Shown piece by piece: positions 41,475-50,596 of a stretch of DNA of 64,000 bases. The stretch spans positions 1 to 64,000 of the forward strand of contig DASYEE010000031.1 in NCBI GenBank assembly GCA_036499165.1. The letters are read 5' to 3'. The position numbers and the translations under genes were made by a program. This DNA is from Galbitalea sp036499165 (GTDB lineage: Bacteria > Actinomycetota > Actinomycetes > Actinomycetales > Microbacteriaceae). The notes under the pieces were generated by a model that worked only from the letters and a program-made list of their open reading frames with translations, was not told the DNA's origin and searched no databases. Each line of letters starts with the position of its first letter. Position 1 is the stretch's first letter.

Positions 41475-42800
41475 ATGACAGCAACGGCAACGACGCCGAG
41501 TGCCGTAAGCCCGCGCAGGCAGGCTGTCGCGATCGTCGCGGCCGGGTTCGGGCAGAACGTGATCCTGACCACCGTCACCACGTTCATCCTCGTGTACCTG
41601 CTGCAGTACGCCCACCTGTCGACCGCGGGCATCGCAGTGGTAACGACCGTCATCACGGCGGCGAAGTTCCTCGACGCGGTCAGCGACCCGGTGATGGGCA
41701 GCCTCATCGACATGACCAACACGCGCTGGGGCAAGCTGCGGCCGTACATCCTGTTCTCTGCTGCCCCTGTCGCCATCCTCACCGGCCTGATGTTCACGGT
41801 GCCAGACACGACAGAGTCTGTGCAGATCATCTACTTCAGCGTGATCTACCTGCTCTGGGGGATCATCTACACGGTGTGCGACGTGCCGCTCTGGGCGCTG
41901 ATCGGCTCGGCGTTCCCCGACCCGATCGCCCGCAACCGCGTGGTGTCGAACGTCCGGGCGTTCGGCGCGATCTCCCTCGGGCTCGCGACTCTCGGCATGC
42001 CAGCACTCGCTAAAGCGCTGAGCTTCTCCGACACGACGACCGGCAGCGGATGGTCGCGGGCCGTCTTCCTGACCGCGATCATCGGCATGAGCCTGTACCT
42101 GCTGGCCTTCTTCTTCGGTCGCGAGCGCGCGACCGCTGCTCGCACGAGGCTGACCTTCCGCCAACTGTTCGGCGGACTGTTCCGCAACACGCCTCTGCTC
42201 ATGGTGCTGCTCGGCTCCGTCCTCGGGTTCGGCCGCAACATCGTGCAGGCCGGCGGTGCCGTCTTCGCGGTGATCGCGTACGGCGACCCCGCGTACTTCA
42301 CCTACATCGGTGCGGCGATCATCGTGGGACTGGTGCTCTCCGCGTTCCTGACCCCGCTCATCCTGCGCTTCACGACGCCGCGACGGCTCGTCATCGTGAG
42401 CTCGCTGATCGGCACCGTGCTCTACATCGGCATGTACTTCGCGGGGTTCCGGAGCCTCGTCAGCATCATGATCTTCATCTTCCTGACCGGGCTCACGCTT
42501 GGCATCTTCCTGGTCGTGCAGGCGACCATGATCGCCGACGCCGTGGATGACGCGGAGCACCGCACCGGCGTGCGAAACGACGGCATCTCGTTCGCGACCC
42601 TCACGTTCGTGTCGAAGATCATGGCAGGACTCGCCGTTCTCGCCTTTGGACTCTTCGTTGTCATCGCCGGCTACCAGGATGGCGTTCACGTGACGCCAGC
42701 GATGCAGAACACCATCTTCCTGTCGATCACCATCGTGCCGGCCGTCAGCTGCCTGCTCTCCGCAATCCCGTTCTTCTTCTACCGCCTGAATCGCCCGTAG
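41475..42800 (+). CDS. GPH-family sugar:cation symporter (MFS)
   Basis: This 441-residue, 12-helix transporter resembles MelB-type glycoside-pentoside-hexuronide symporters, with the acidic cation-site motif FLDAVSDPVMGSLID (about 64-78) and RWGKLRPYI. It probably brings in a mannoside or other glycoside together with sodium or protons for the alpha-mannosidase encoded just upstream. It ends ten bases before the stop of the convergent sugar operon. Confidence 0.9.
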   Translation: MTATATTPSAVSPRRQAVAIVAAGFGQNVILTTVTTFILVYLLQYAHLSTAGIAVVTTVITAAKFLDAVSDPVMGSLIDMTNTRWGKLRPYILFSAAPVAILTGLMFTVPDTTESVQIIYFSVIYLLWGIIYTVCDVPLWALIGSAFPDPIARNRVVSNVRAFGAISLGLATLGMPALAKALSFSDTTTGSGWSRAVFLTAIIGMSLYLLAFFFGRERATAARTRLTFRQLFGGLFRNTPLLMVLLGSVLGFGRNIVQAGGAVFAVIAYGDPAYFTYIGAAIIVGLVLSAFLTPLILRFTTPRRLVIVSSLIGTVLYIGMYFAGFRSLVSIMIFIFLTGLTLGIFLVVQATMIADAVDDAEHRTGVRNDGISFATLTFVSKIMAGLAVLAFGLFVVIAGYQDGVHVTPAMQNTIFLSITIVPAVSCLLSAIPFFFYRLNRP

Positions 42801-42810
42801 CCGCACCTCG

Positions 42811-43821
42811 CTACTGGGGAAGGGTGTCGATGCGGCTGCCCGCGCGGTAGGAGCGGATGATCGCTTCCGCGAGTTCGAGCGCTCGGCGGCCTGCGGCGGC
42901 GGGCACGGGAGGCGCGTCGCCATTACGCAGGGCCGGGATGAGCCTGTCGACGTGACGATCGAACGTTCCCGCGAAATTGCGCGCCTCGTCGTTGAAGTAA
43001 CCCGCCCGCCACACCTGTTCGACCTCGTCACCCACCGACTGCAGGGAGAGCGATCGCACGGTGTCGTGGATGACGGCGCGTCCGAGCGTGCCGTTCAGCT
43101 CGACCAACTGGCTGTCCGGGTAGGCGTACGACGAGTCGTAGCTGCCGAGAAGCGTGCCGACGGCACCGTTGCCGAATTCCAGCGCGACCGCGATCGTGCT
43201 GAATGCGCCGTAGGTCTTGTCTGTCATCTGGGCCATCACCGACGAGATCGGACCGAACAGCAACTCGAGCATGTCGAGGCCGTGGCACTGCGTCTCGATG
43301 AGGTTCGCGTGAGACGACTCACCGAAGTTGGCCTCGCCGCCAAAGCGCCAGGTCGCGAAGACGGGGTCGCCGAGAAACCCGTCCTGGATGGCTGCGAGCG
43401 CGCGCTGCACCGGCTCGGCGAACCGATGGTTGAAGTTGATGCCGAAGAAGGAGCCATGCGCATCGGCGATGCCGAGCAGTTCATCCGCCTCGGCAACCGA
43501 GAAGACGAGCGGCTTTTCGACCAGCAGCGGTACCCCGAGCTCCAGCAGGTGCTTGGTTGTCGCGAAGTGCTGTTCGTTCGGCAGGCAGACGGTGACCAGG
43601 TCGGGATGCTCTGCCTCGAGCATCCGATCGATGTCCGTATAGCCGACCGCTCCGTACGCGTGAGCGCGCGCATCCGTCTTCTGGGCGGTGCGGCCAACCA
43701 CGGCCACGAGCCGGGTGTCCGGCCTGCGGGAGAAGATGCGTGCGTGCTGCTCACCCCACCCTCCTGCCCCGATGACGGCGACCCGCAGCGCATCCGTGTT
43801 CGAGACCTGCTCGTTGCTCAA
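42811..43821 (-). CDS. Gfo/Idh/MocA family oxidoreductase
   Basis: This 336-residue oxidoreductase has an N-terminal NAD(P)-binding Rossmann fold (VAVIGAGGWGEQH) and the EKP motif (LLVEKPLVFS) typical of the family, which oxidises sugars, inositols or sugar derivatives. The start is a TTG that overlaps the stop of the upstream alcohol dehydrogenase (TTGA); no ATG or GTG fits the family N-terminus. It is the last gene of the minus-strand sugar operon. Confidence 0.9.
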   Translation of the reverse strand: MSNEQVSNTDALRVAVIGAGGWGEQHARIFSRRPDTRLVAVVGRTAQKTDARAHAYGAVGYTDIDRMLEAEHPDLVTVCLPNEQHFATTKHLLELGVPLLVEKPLVFSVAEADELLGIADAHGSFFGINFNHRFAEPVQRALAAIQDGFLGDPVFATWRFGGEANFGESSHANLIETQCHGLDMLELLFGPISSVMAQMTDKTYGAFSTIAVALEFGNGAVGTLLGSYDSSYAYPDSQLVELNGTLGRAVIHDTVRSLSLQSVGDEVEQVWRAGYFNDEARNFAGTFDRHVDRLIPALRNGDAPPVPAAAGRRALELAEAIIRSYRAGSRIDTLPQ

Positions 43822-44834
43822 TCGAGTCCTTCCTGGGTGACGACGACCTTGCCGGTCTCCCCCGAGAGGAACGCCGCAAATGCCTCGTCGAGATCGTCGA
43901 TGGGGTAGTGGTGCGTGATCACGCGGGAGACGACATCCTGGTGGTCTCGAAGCAACGCCAGGTTGCCCGCGAGCTCGTCGTACCGAAAGTACTCGCTTCC
44001 GAGCACAGCGTGTTCTGGCTCGAGCAGGTCGCTCGACACGGCGAGCGTCAGCCCCTCGCCGTGGCCGACGCACACCAGCACGCCGCGCTTGCCGAGGACA
44101 TCGAGGGCCGCGCGGCGCGCAACCTCCTTCCCGGAGGCGTCGAACGCGACATCCGGCCGCCCAACTGCCTTCATCGCCGCCGGCTGCGTCGCGTTCACGG
44201 GAATCGCCCCGAAACTCTCGGCGAAATCGAGCCGCCATGGTGACACGTCGCTGACGTACACCGGAAGGCCGGCGCCGTAACGGATCTTCGCCATGATCAG
44301 GATCCCGAGACCGATCGGCCCGGCCCCGGCAATGTACATCGACTCGATGTCGGGGCGCACCAGCTCAGCGCGGCCGATCGCGTGGGTGCTCGTGCCCATG
44401 ACGTCCAGCAGCATGGTCGCGGTGTCGAGGCCGATGTCGTCGGTGATGGCGAAGAAGTTCGACTCGTGCACGATCTCGTATGGGCCGTAGCCGCCGTCCG
44501 TGTTGATGCCCATGTCTGCGCGCTTATCGAGGCACTGGTTCGTGGCGCCGAGCAGGCAGCTGCGGCACCTGCCGCAGTAGTCCATCAGGAAAACGACGCC
44601 GCGGGTACCGACCGGTGTCGATGTGCCTGCACCCACGCCGACGACGATGCCAGCGGTCTCGTGGCCCGCGATGTGGGTCGCGCCACCGAGGAAGAACTGG
44701 CGATCGGTCCCGCAGATTGCATTCGCGCGAGCCGAAATGAGGAGCTCGCCCTCGCCAGGGTCGCGGTATTCGCGCTCGACCTGGCGGATGACTCCATCGC
44801 CCGTAAACAGGGGCGCGCGGGTAGTACGTGGCAT
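43818..44834 (-). CDS. Zinc-dependent alcohol dehydrogenase (MDR family)
   Basis: This 338-residue medium-chain dehydrogenase has catalytic zinc ligands Cys 41, His 58 and Glu 59 (AGHETAG), four structural zinc cysteines (87, 90, 93, 101) and a Rossmann glycine motif AGAGPIGLG. Members oxidise polyols or sugars, as L-threonine/sorbitol-type dehydrogenases do. Together with the Gfo/Idh/MocA enzyme it may oxidise a sugar released by the GH1-like glycosidase. The start overlaps the upstream stop by one base (TGATG). Confidence 0.92.
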   Translation of the reverse strand: MPRTTRAPLFTGDGVIRQVEREYRDPGEGELLISARANAICGTDRQFFLGGATHIAGHETAGIVVGVGAGTSTPVGTRGVVFLMDYCGRCRSCLLGATNQCLDKRADMGINTDGGYGPYEIVHESNFFAITDDIGLDTATMLLDVMGTSTHAIGRAELVRPDIESMYIAGAGPIGLGILIMAKIRYGAGLPVYVSDVSPWRLDFAESFGAIPVNATQPAAMKAVGRPDVAFDASGKEVARRAALDVLGKRGVLVCVGHGEGLTLAVSSDLLEPEHAVLGSEYFRYDELAGNLALLRDHQDVVSRVITHHYPIDDLDEAFAAFLSGETGKVVVTQEGLD

Positions 44835-46153
44835 CAGTTGACCTTCTGTTCTTCAATGGAATCGAGTGGCTGGCCGACGAGCGCTCGATACCCGTCGACG
44901 GCGATGGTGCGCTCGCGCGCGATGGACGACTCGCCCTCGCGCAGTCGCCAGAGCCCCATCCGACGGAAATACGACGCGATCCCCTCGGCGGGAGGCGGCG
45001 GGATGACCGGAGAGACGACCCCGTCGACCCGCGTGTAGAACTCCTCGACGACGCGGCCGCCGGATCCCCAGCTCCAGTCGACGAAGTCGAACAGCGGCCA
45101 CCAGGTGAGGCCGACGAGCTGCATCCCCTCGGCGCGCAGCCGCGAGACTTCGGCCGCACAGTCCCGCAGCCAGGACACGAGGTGCTCAGGATCGCCTTCG
45201 ACCGCCGTCTCCGAGATCATCAGCGGCAGGTTGTACCGCTCGTCGAATTCGCGCAGCACCTGCGCGAGACCACCGGTCCAGCCGTTGAACGCAACCCCGA
45301 CGGGAGCACCATCGATCATCACGAACTCGCGGCACGACAGCTCAGGGTAGAAGTTCAGGCCGACGATCGCCGGCGCCGGGCACGGCGTGAGGAGGGCATC
45401 CAGCGCCTCCTGCGCGATGCCGGTCTCGAGTAGCCACGCGTGCAGCGGATGCTGCGCGTCGACCCGGCCGAGGACGAGGTCGGTCGGCAGGAAGTTGCGG
45501 AGACTCATCGTGTCGCGGTGCGCCTCGAGTGCCGGATCCTCGGTGGTCCAGACGTGAGTCGCCTCGACGTGCACGATCGTGGCATCCGGCTGCGCTGCAA
45601 GGATCGCGCGCATCGACTCGCGGATCCCCGTCGCGATGTTCACGACAACGCGAGCCCAGCCGGCATCCCCCGTCTCGTAGGGGGGCCAGATCGCTCGCGC
45701 ACCCGTGAAGGATGCCGTGACCAGCGGCTCGTTGAGCGGCGTGAAGTGGTCGACGAGACCCAGATATCGGGCCGCGACTGCTCCCGCATACTCGGCGACT
45801 GCGGCCGGATACCCGGGGTCGGTGAACGAACCGGCTAGCCAGTCCGGGGTTCCGTAGTGCACGAGGTCGAGGATGAGGATGAGACCGAGTTCGCCCGCCG
45901 CGTACCTGATGACCTCGTCTGCCCACTCCCACTCCCAGACTCCTGGCGCCGGGTTGATGCGGTACCACGGGAGCCCGTAGCGCACGGTGGTCGCGCCCGA
46001 CTCGATCACGAGATCGAAGTCTGCTCGCCACTGGTCGTAGTGGCCGGTCGACGCGTATTCGTCGAGCGGCATCCCCGAGCCGCGCAGCGGCCAGCCGATG
46101 TTGGTGTCTTCGATGCCGACGGCCCAGAAGAACGGATGGGTCTTGCTACTCAT
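44834..46153 (-). CDS. Glycoside hydrolase family 1-like glycosidase
   Basis: This 439-residue TIM-barrel protein has the clan-A pattern of GH1: acid/base Glu 142 (FTPLNEPL) and nucleophile Glu 315 (MISETAVEG), with a Trp-rich C-terminal region (GLTWWPLFDFVDW). The sequence departs from typical GH1 beta-glucosidases (SETA rather than TENG), so it is a divergent member and the specificity is open. It has no signal peptide, consistent with cleavage of oligosaccharides after import by the ABC system encoded upstream. The ATG overlaps the permease stop (ATGA). Confidence 0.88.
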   Translation of the reverse strand: MSSKTHPFFWAVGIEDTNIGWPLRGSGMPLDEYASTGHYDQWRADFDLVIESGATTVRYGLPWYRINPAPGVWEWEWADEVIRYAAGELGLILILDLVHYGTPDWLAGSFTDPGYPAAVAEYAGAVAARYLGLVDHFTPLNEPLVTASFTGARAIWPPYETGDAGWARVVVNIATGIRESMRAILAAQPDATIVHVEATHVWTTEDPALEAHRDTMSLRNFLPTDLVLGRVDAQHPLHAWLLETGIAQEALDALLTPCPAPAIVGLNFYPELSCREFVMIDGAPVGVAFNGWTGGLAQVLREFDERYNLPLMISETAVEGDPEHLVSWLRDCAAEVSRLRAEGMQLVGLTWWPLFDFVDWSWGSGGRVVEEFYTRVDGVVSPVIPPPPAEGIASYFRRMGLWRLREGESSIARERTIAVDGYRALVGQPLDSIEEQKVN

Positions 46154-47013
46154 TTGATTCCTGTCGTGGCGATGCCCTGCACGAAGTAGCGCTGGGCAAA
46201 GAAGAACGCGATGGCGAGGGGAAGGAGGCTGATCGTCGCGCCGGCCATGAGCACGGCGTAGTCGACGACGTACTGCCCGCCGAAGAGGGTGAGGCCGGCC
46301 GGAATGGTTCTCATATCTGTCGAGCTCGTGACGACCAGCGGCCAGAGGAAGTCGTTCCAGTTGTTCATGAACTGGAACACCGCGAGGGTCGCGAGCGCGG
46401 GCTTCGCCAGCGGCATCATGATCTGCGCGTAGATCCGGAACTCGCCTGCGCCGTCGATTCGTGCTGCAGAATCCAGGTCGCGCGGGATCGAAACGAAGAA
46501 CTGCCTGAGCAGGAAGATCCCGAAGGCGCTCGTGGCGCGAGGCACGATCAGGCCCTGGTAGCTGTCGAGCCAGTGGAAGTCGAACAACTCCTGGAATAGC
46601 GGGATCAGCGTGATCTGGTACGGCACCATGAGCGTCGCGATCACGAGGTAGAACGCGATGTTCTTCCCCGGGAAGTCGAGACGCGCGAGTGCGTACGCGG
46701 CAAACGAGTCGAACAACACCGAGATGACGGTCACGCCGCCGGCGAAGATCACCGAGTTCAGGAACAGCCGCGCGAACGGCAGTTCCTTCCAGATGTCGCT
46801 GTACGCCGCGAAGCTCCAGTGCGCTGGCCACAGCTGGGCCGGCAGCGCGAAGACATCCTTCTCGGTCTTGAACGAGGTCAGCACCATCCAGACGAACGGG
46901 AAGACGACGAACAGCGCGAGGAGCGAGATGACGATCCAGATGACGATCTTCAGCGCGAGGCGAAGCGGAGTCGCCTTCTTCCGCAGGTAGATGGGAACGG
47001 AATTAGTCGACAT
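46150..47013 (-). CDS. Carbohydrate ABC transporter permease (MalG type)
   Basis: This 287-residue protein has six membrane helices and the EAA loop (DSAARIDGAGEFRIYAQIMMPLAKPALA) that contacts the ATPase. It is the MalG-like partner of the permease encoded upstream, with which it overlaps by 11 bases. No ATPase gene is in this operon, so a shared MsiK/MalK-type ATPase elsewhere in the genome must energise the transporter, as is usual in actinobacteria. Confidence 0.94.
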   Translation of the reverse strand: MSTNSVPIYLRKKATPLRLALKIVIWIVISLLALFVVFPFVWMVLTSFKTEKDVFALPAQLWPAHWSFAAYSDIWKELPFARLFLNSVIFAGGVTVISVLFDSFAAYALARLDFPGKNIAFYLVIATLMVPYQITLIPLFQELFDFHWLDSYQGLIVPRATSAFGIFLLRQFFVSIPRDLDSAARIDGAGEFRIYAQIMMPLAKPALATLAVFQFMNNWNDFLWPLVVTSSTDMRTIPAGLTLFGGQYVVDYAVLMAGATISLLPLAIAFFFAQRYFVQGIATTGIK

Positions 47014-47914
47014 CGCGATACCTGAAGATCCTGAGCTGGAGAACGGAGACGAGCATGATGAGGATGAACAGCACCCACGCGACCGCAGCGGCGTAGCCGG
47101 AACGGTACTGCTGGAAGCCGAGCTCGTACATGTAGGTCACGAGGGTCTCGGTGTGGAAAAGCGGCCCACCCGCGGTCATTACGTAGACCTGGTCGAAGAC
47201 CTGCAGCGACGCGATCACGGCGATGATCGTCGCGAACAGGAGTGGCTGTCGGATGGCCGGCAGCGTCACATTGCGGAACCGGCCCCACGAGCCCGCGCCA
47301 TCCAGCGCCGCTGCCTCGTTGAGGCTCTCCGGCACCTCCTGCAGGGCCGCGATCAGGATCACCATCGTGAAACCGACGTTCTTCCACAAGCCGACGACGA
47401 TCACCGCGGGGAGCGCGAACGCCGTGGACTGCAGGATGTTGACGGTCGGGAGCCCCAGCGCGTGCTCCCAGGCGGCGAACGGGCCGATATCCGGTGAGAG
47501 CAGGAACTTCCAGACGATCGCCATTGTGGCGAACGCGCTGATCACCGGAAAGAAGAACACAGAGCGATAGAAGGTCGAAAGCCAGGTCGAGCGTGAGAGC
47601 CGGATGGCCAGCAGCAAGCCGATGACGACCTGGGCCGGCACGGTGACGACGCTGAAGATCGCGGTGTTGCCGAGGGCGTTCCAGAACCGCGGATCGTTAG
47701 CGAGGTCGATGTAGTTCTGCAGCCCGATGAACTGGTGCGTTACCTGGAGATACGACCAGTCGTGCAGGCTCATCCAGGCCGATTGCACGATCGGGTACCC
47801 GACGAAGACGACGAGGATGATCGCGGACGGCGCGAGGAACAGGAGCCCCGAGCGGGGGTTCTGCCACCTCTTGTGGCGCGTTTTCCGGGCCAGCGGTGGA
47901 GCGAATTGGGACAC
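47003..47914 (-). CDS. Carbohydrate ABC transporter permease (MalF type)
   Basis: This 303-residue protein has six membrane helices and the EAA loop (NEAAALDGAGSWGRFRNVTLPAIRQPLL). It forms the heterodimeric channel with the MalG-type protein. A 75-bp gap with a strong hairpin separates it from the binding-protein gene, whereas the rest of the operon is overlapping. Confidence 0.94.
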   Translation of the reverse strand: MSQFAPPLARKTRHKRWQNPRSGLLFLAPSAIILVVFVGYPIVQSAWMSLHDWSYLQVTHQFIGLQNYIDLANDPRFWNALGNTAIFSVVTVPAQVVIGLLLAIRLSRSTWLSTFYRSVFFFPVISAFATMAIVWKFLLSPDIGPFAAWEHALGLPTVNILQSTAFALPAVIVVGLWKNVGFTMVILIAALQEVPESLNEAAALDGAGSWGRFRNVTLPAIRQPLLFATIIAVIASLQVFDQVYVMTAGGPLFHTETLVTYMYELGFQQYRSGYAAAVAWVLFILIMLVSVLQLRIFRYRDVD

Positions 47915-47931
47915 GAGGGTAGAGCCTTACC

Positions 47932-47964
47932 GGCTGCCGGCCCGCGTTCTGCGGACCGGCAGCC
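47932..47964 (-). promoter_or_regulatory. Intercistronic hairpin between binding protein and permease
   Basis: A perfect 9-bp stem, GGCTGCCGG/CCGGCAGCC, continues with CCGC/GCGG after one mismatch around a five-base loop. It lies 26 bases after the binding-protein stop and has no T run. Such hairpins commonly protect or attenuate the message, so that the binding protein is made in excess over the permeases. Confidence 0.65.
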
Positions 47965-47989
47965 TTCGAGGGTGAGTGCTTCTTCAGGC

Positions 47990-49252
47990 CTACGAGCAGC
48001 CGAGGAGCGTGTTGAGCTGGGTGTTGGCTGCCTTCAGGGATGCCGTGCCGTCACCAGACCGGGATGCCGCCTGGATCGCCGGCTGGAAGATGTTCGTGTT
48101 GATCGAGTTGAAGTCCTTCTCGGTTGGCAGGAACAGTCGCGAGCTCGGCACCTGGGCCGAGAACTGCTGAACCAGCGGGTTGGACTTCAGCGCCGCGTCA
48201 TCGGCCATGTCGGTCCGGGCCGGGCCGTCAGCGGCTCCGACCGAGATCATCTCCTGGGCCTTCTTGCCCATCCACCAGGCCATGAACTCCTGTGCCTGCT
48301 TCGGGTACTTGGTCTTCGCGGAGATGATTGTCGGCGCAGTGCTCGCGAGAGTCACCGGCGAACCGCTCGCGCCGGTCGGAACCGGAGCGAGTTTGAAGTC
48401 GATGCCGGCGGGCGTGAACTCGCCCGCTGCGTTCGGACCATCGATCTCGAATGCCGCTTTGCCCGCCGCAAACAGGTTGTCTGCATCCTGGCCGCTGAGG
48501 CCCACCTGCGTGATCTTCCTGGTCTTGATCAGGTTGGCCCAGGTCGAGACCGCGTTGATGGTTGCAGAATCGCCGAGCGCCGAGCATCCCTTGGCGTTGA
48601 CGATGTCGCCGCCATCCGCCCAGATCAGCACCGGCCACTGCGCGATGGTGTTGTTGTCGGCGATGGCGATGCCGTACTTTCCGCCACCGGTGAGCTTGAC
48701 CGCGTCATCCTGCAGTTGGGTCATCGTGGTGGGAGGCGCGGTGATGCCTGCCGCGGAGAGCAGCTTGGTGTTGTAGTAGAGCATCAGCGTTGTGAAGCTC
48801 GCGGGCATGGCGTAGATCTTGCCCTTCACCGTGACAGAGTCGAGCAGCGACTTCGGGATGGCGCTGGCCGGAACCTCGCCCGCGCCGTTTCCGACGACGG
48901 AGGTCATGGGCAGTGCGAGACCGTTCGCCACGTACTGCTGGATCGTGGCGACGTTGTAGTCGGGTGTCGCGATGTCCGGGCCGGATCCTGACGCGATCGC
49001 GGTCGGCAGCTTCTGCGCGATGGTGTCCCATGGCTCGAGCTGGAAATCGACCTGGATCTTCGGGTGGGTGCTATTGAACTCCGCGATCGTCTTCTTGTAC
49101 GTCGCCGAGTCGCCTCCGGTGAATCCGCTCCAGTACGTGAGGTGAACGACCTGGTTGGATCCTGACCCGCTCGGGCTTGCAGCGCTGCAGCCTCCGAGAG
49201 CCAAGCCGGCCGCCACGGCTACTGCAGCCGCGGCGAAAATGGGCTTCCTCAT
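47990..49252 (-). CDS. Sugar ABC transporter substrate-binding lipoprotein
   Basis: This 420-residue family-1 (MalE-type) binding protein has a lipoprotein signal with the lipobox LALGGC (Cys 22). The two-lobed binding domain follows (VHLTYWSGFTGGDSATYKKTIAEFNSTHPKIQVDFQ start; PQAQEFMAWWMGKKAQEM hinge-side helix). Lipid-anchored outside the membrane, it would capture an oligosaccharide for the permease pair. The gene follows the LacI gene by 67 bases. Confidence 0.95.
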   Translation of the reverse strand: MRKPIFAAAAVAVAAGLALGGCSAASPSGSGSNQVVHLTYWSGFTGGDSATYKKTIAEFNSTHPKIQVDFQLEPWDTIAQKLPTAIASGSGPDIATPDYNVATIQQYVANGLALPMTSVVGNGAGEVPASAIPKSLLDSVTVKGKIYAMPASFTTLMLYYNTKLLSAAGITAPPTTMTQLQDDAVKLTGGGKYGIAIADNNTIAQWPVLIWADGGDIVNAKGCSALGDSATINAVSTWANLIKTRKITQVGLSGQDADNLFAAGKAAFEIDGPNAAGEFTPAGIDFKLAPVPTGASGSPVTLASTAPTIISAKTKYPKQAQEFMAWWMGKKAQEMISVGAADGPARTDMADDAALKSNPLVQQFSAQVPSSRLFLPTEKDFNSINTNIFQPAIQAASRSGDGTASLKAANTQLNTLLGCS

Positions 49253-49293
49253 CTTGATGCCTCTCTGTTGTCTTCCTTGACGGGGCCTGGTGT

Positions 49294-49328
49294 CGATCTC
49301 GAACGCGCTTGCGCGAGCGTCAGATCGA
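49294..49328 (-). repeat. Inverted repeat between LacI and binding-protein genes
   Basis: TCGATCT and AGATCGA pair across an inner CGCGC-TT-GCGCG repeat. The structure includes the LacI stop codon region and part of the 67-bp spacer. It may be an attenuator or a regulator site controlling how much transcription passes from LacI into the transporter genes. Limits are approximate. Confidence 0.45.
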
Positions 49329-50357
49329 GGCTGGGGTGCATCCGCATGATTCGCGGACGACGAGTTCTGTGGGGAGTTCGAGGTTGTCGACGTCGGTCGC
49401 GCCTGCCATGAGCTCGAGGAGCTTATTCATCGACTGAACGCCGACCTCGACCATGTCTGCGCGCACGGTCGTCACAGCCGGGCGAGCGTGCCGGAGCATG
49501 GGGTGGTCGTCATAGCCGACGACCCGCAGGTCGTGGGGCACGTGGATGCCCGCGGTCGCGAATCGCTCCATCGCCGGGACGGCCATCTGGTCGTTCGCGA
49601 AGAACAGGGCGTCGCAGTTGCCGATCTCCGGCAGCAGCGCCTCGGCGGCATCCGTGCCGGACTCCTCCTGGTAGTCGCCCTCATACTGGAGGCGCGGGTT
49701 CAGCTCGAGGCCGGCATCCGACAGCGCCTGGATGTAGCCGATGCGCTTGTCGATCGCCGACTGGTGATTGAGCGGACCGGAGACGTGGCCGATGCGGCGC
49801 GCTCCGTGCACCTCGATCAGGTGAGTGACGGCCCGGTACGCGCCGCCGATGTCGTCGATGCCGACGGTAACGATGCCGGGTTGTTTCGGGCTGCGGCCGA
49901 CGACGACGACCGGGTATCCGGCGTTCGCGATTGCCGCGACGTTCTCGTCTGTCGTCGAGGCCGCGGCCACGATGACGCCGGACGCCATCCGACCCCGGAG
50001 GATCCGCGAGTACGCGGACGACTCGTCGGACGCGGTGCGGGCGGTCGAGAGAATCGGGCTCAGGTCGTTCTCGTTCGCCTTCGTGAGAACGCCCTCGAGG
50101 ATGTCGATGAAGACCGGGTGGGAGAAGACGTGCTGCGTGTCGTGGGGCACGACGACGGCGATGGCGTCGACCCGCTGGGAGCGCAGCGAGCTTGCAGCGA
50201 AATGGGGGACGTAGCCGAGCTGCTGCGCCGCCTGGCGCACCAGCTCCTTGGTATGCGCGGACACGCGAGGACTGTCTGCCAGCGCCATCGACGCTGACGT
50301 CTTCGATACTCCGGAGAGTCGAGCTACGTCGGCAAGCGTGATTCTGGAGGTGGCCAT
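49320..50357 (-). CDS. LacI family transcriptional regulator
   Basis: This 345-residue regulator starts MATSRITLADVARLSGVSKTSASMALADSPRVS (LacI helix-turn-helix and hinge) and continues with the sugar-binding core. The internal ATG at 50357 gives the family start; the frame stays open to 50390, which is inside an operator. It heads the minus-strand sugar operon and very likely represses it in the absence of the transported sugar. Two related palindromes at 50386 and 50452 precede the gene. Confidence 0.94.
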   Translation of the reverse strand: MATSRITLADVARLSGVSKTSASMALADSPRVSAHTKELVRQAAQQLGYVPHFAASSLRSQRVDAIAVVVPHDTQHVFSHPVFIDILEGVLTKANENDLSPILSTARTASDESSAYSRILRGRMASGVIVAAASTTDENVAAIANAGYPVVVVGRSPKQPGIVTVGIDDIGGAYRAVTHLIEVHGARRIGHVSGPLNHQSAIDKRIGYIQALSDAGLELNPRLQYEGDYQEESGTDAAEALLPEIGNCDALFFANDQMAVPAMERFATAGIHVPHDLRVVGYDDHPMLRHARPAVTTVRADMVEVGVQSMNKLLELMAGATDVDNLELPTELVVRESCGCTPASI

Positions 50358-50385
50358 GATCCTGTCTCGGCTTTGAGAAGTTGAT

Positions 50386-50401
50386 GTCAAACCGATTTGC
50401 G
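50386..50401. promoter_or_regulatory. LacI operator, degenerate site
   Basis: GTCAAACCGATTTGCG matches the perfect site at 50452 in 13 of 16 positions. It contains a TTGACA hexamer (minus strand) that may be the -35 of the LacI promoter. Its centre is 66 bp from the centre of the perfect site, about six helical turns. Confidence 0.7.
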
Positions 50402-50451
50402 TTGAAGCGTCAACAACTCCCCGTCATGATGAATTGCTTGGGTTCAACGGG

Positions 50452-50467
50452 GTCAAATCGATTTGAC
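50452..50467. promoter_or_regulatory. LacI operator, perfect 16-bp palindrome
   Basis: GTCAAATCGATTTGAC is perfectly self-complementary with a central CG step, the hallmark of LacI-family operators. It lies 95 bp upstream of the LacI start at the head of the sugar operon, and 130 bp before the divergent VOC gene. Confidence 0.8.
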
Positions 50468-50596
50468 AAGCCGAATATACATTGCGCTTTTTCGTCCCGT
50501 CAAGTCGCGCTTCGCCACGTTGCGAGTTTTCGTCCCTCGGGGACGCCAGGAACAGCCAAGACTCGCAACTCGGCTCAAGGGGTGCAACCATCGAGC

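Noticed and set aside
39082..41490. An 802-codon minus-strand open frame within the alpha-mannosidase
   Set aside because: It mirrors the GH38 gene codon structure in GC-rich DNA, has no ribosome-binding site and no family resemblance.
41466..43031. A 521-codon minus-strand frame opposite the GPH symporter
   Set aside because: It spans the symporter gene and the end of the oxidoreductase with charged low-complexity sequence; it is a shadow.
50381..50596. Upstream extension of the VOC gene
   Set aside because: The 72 codons before 50597 run through the LacI operator and show no VOC similarity.
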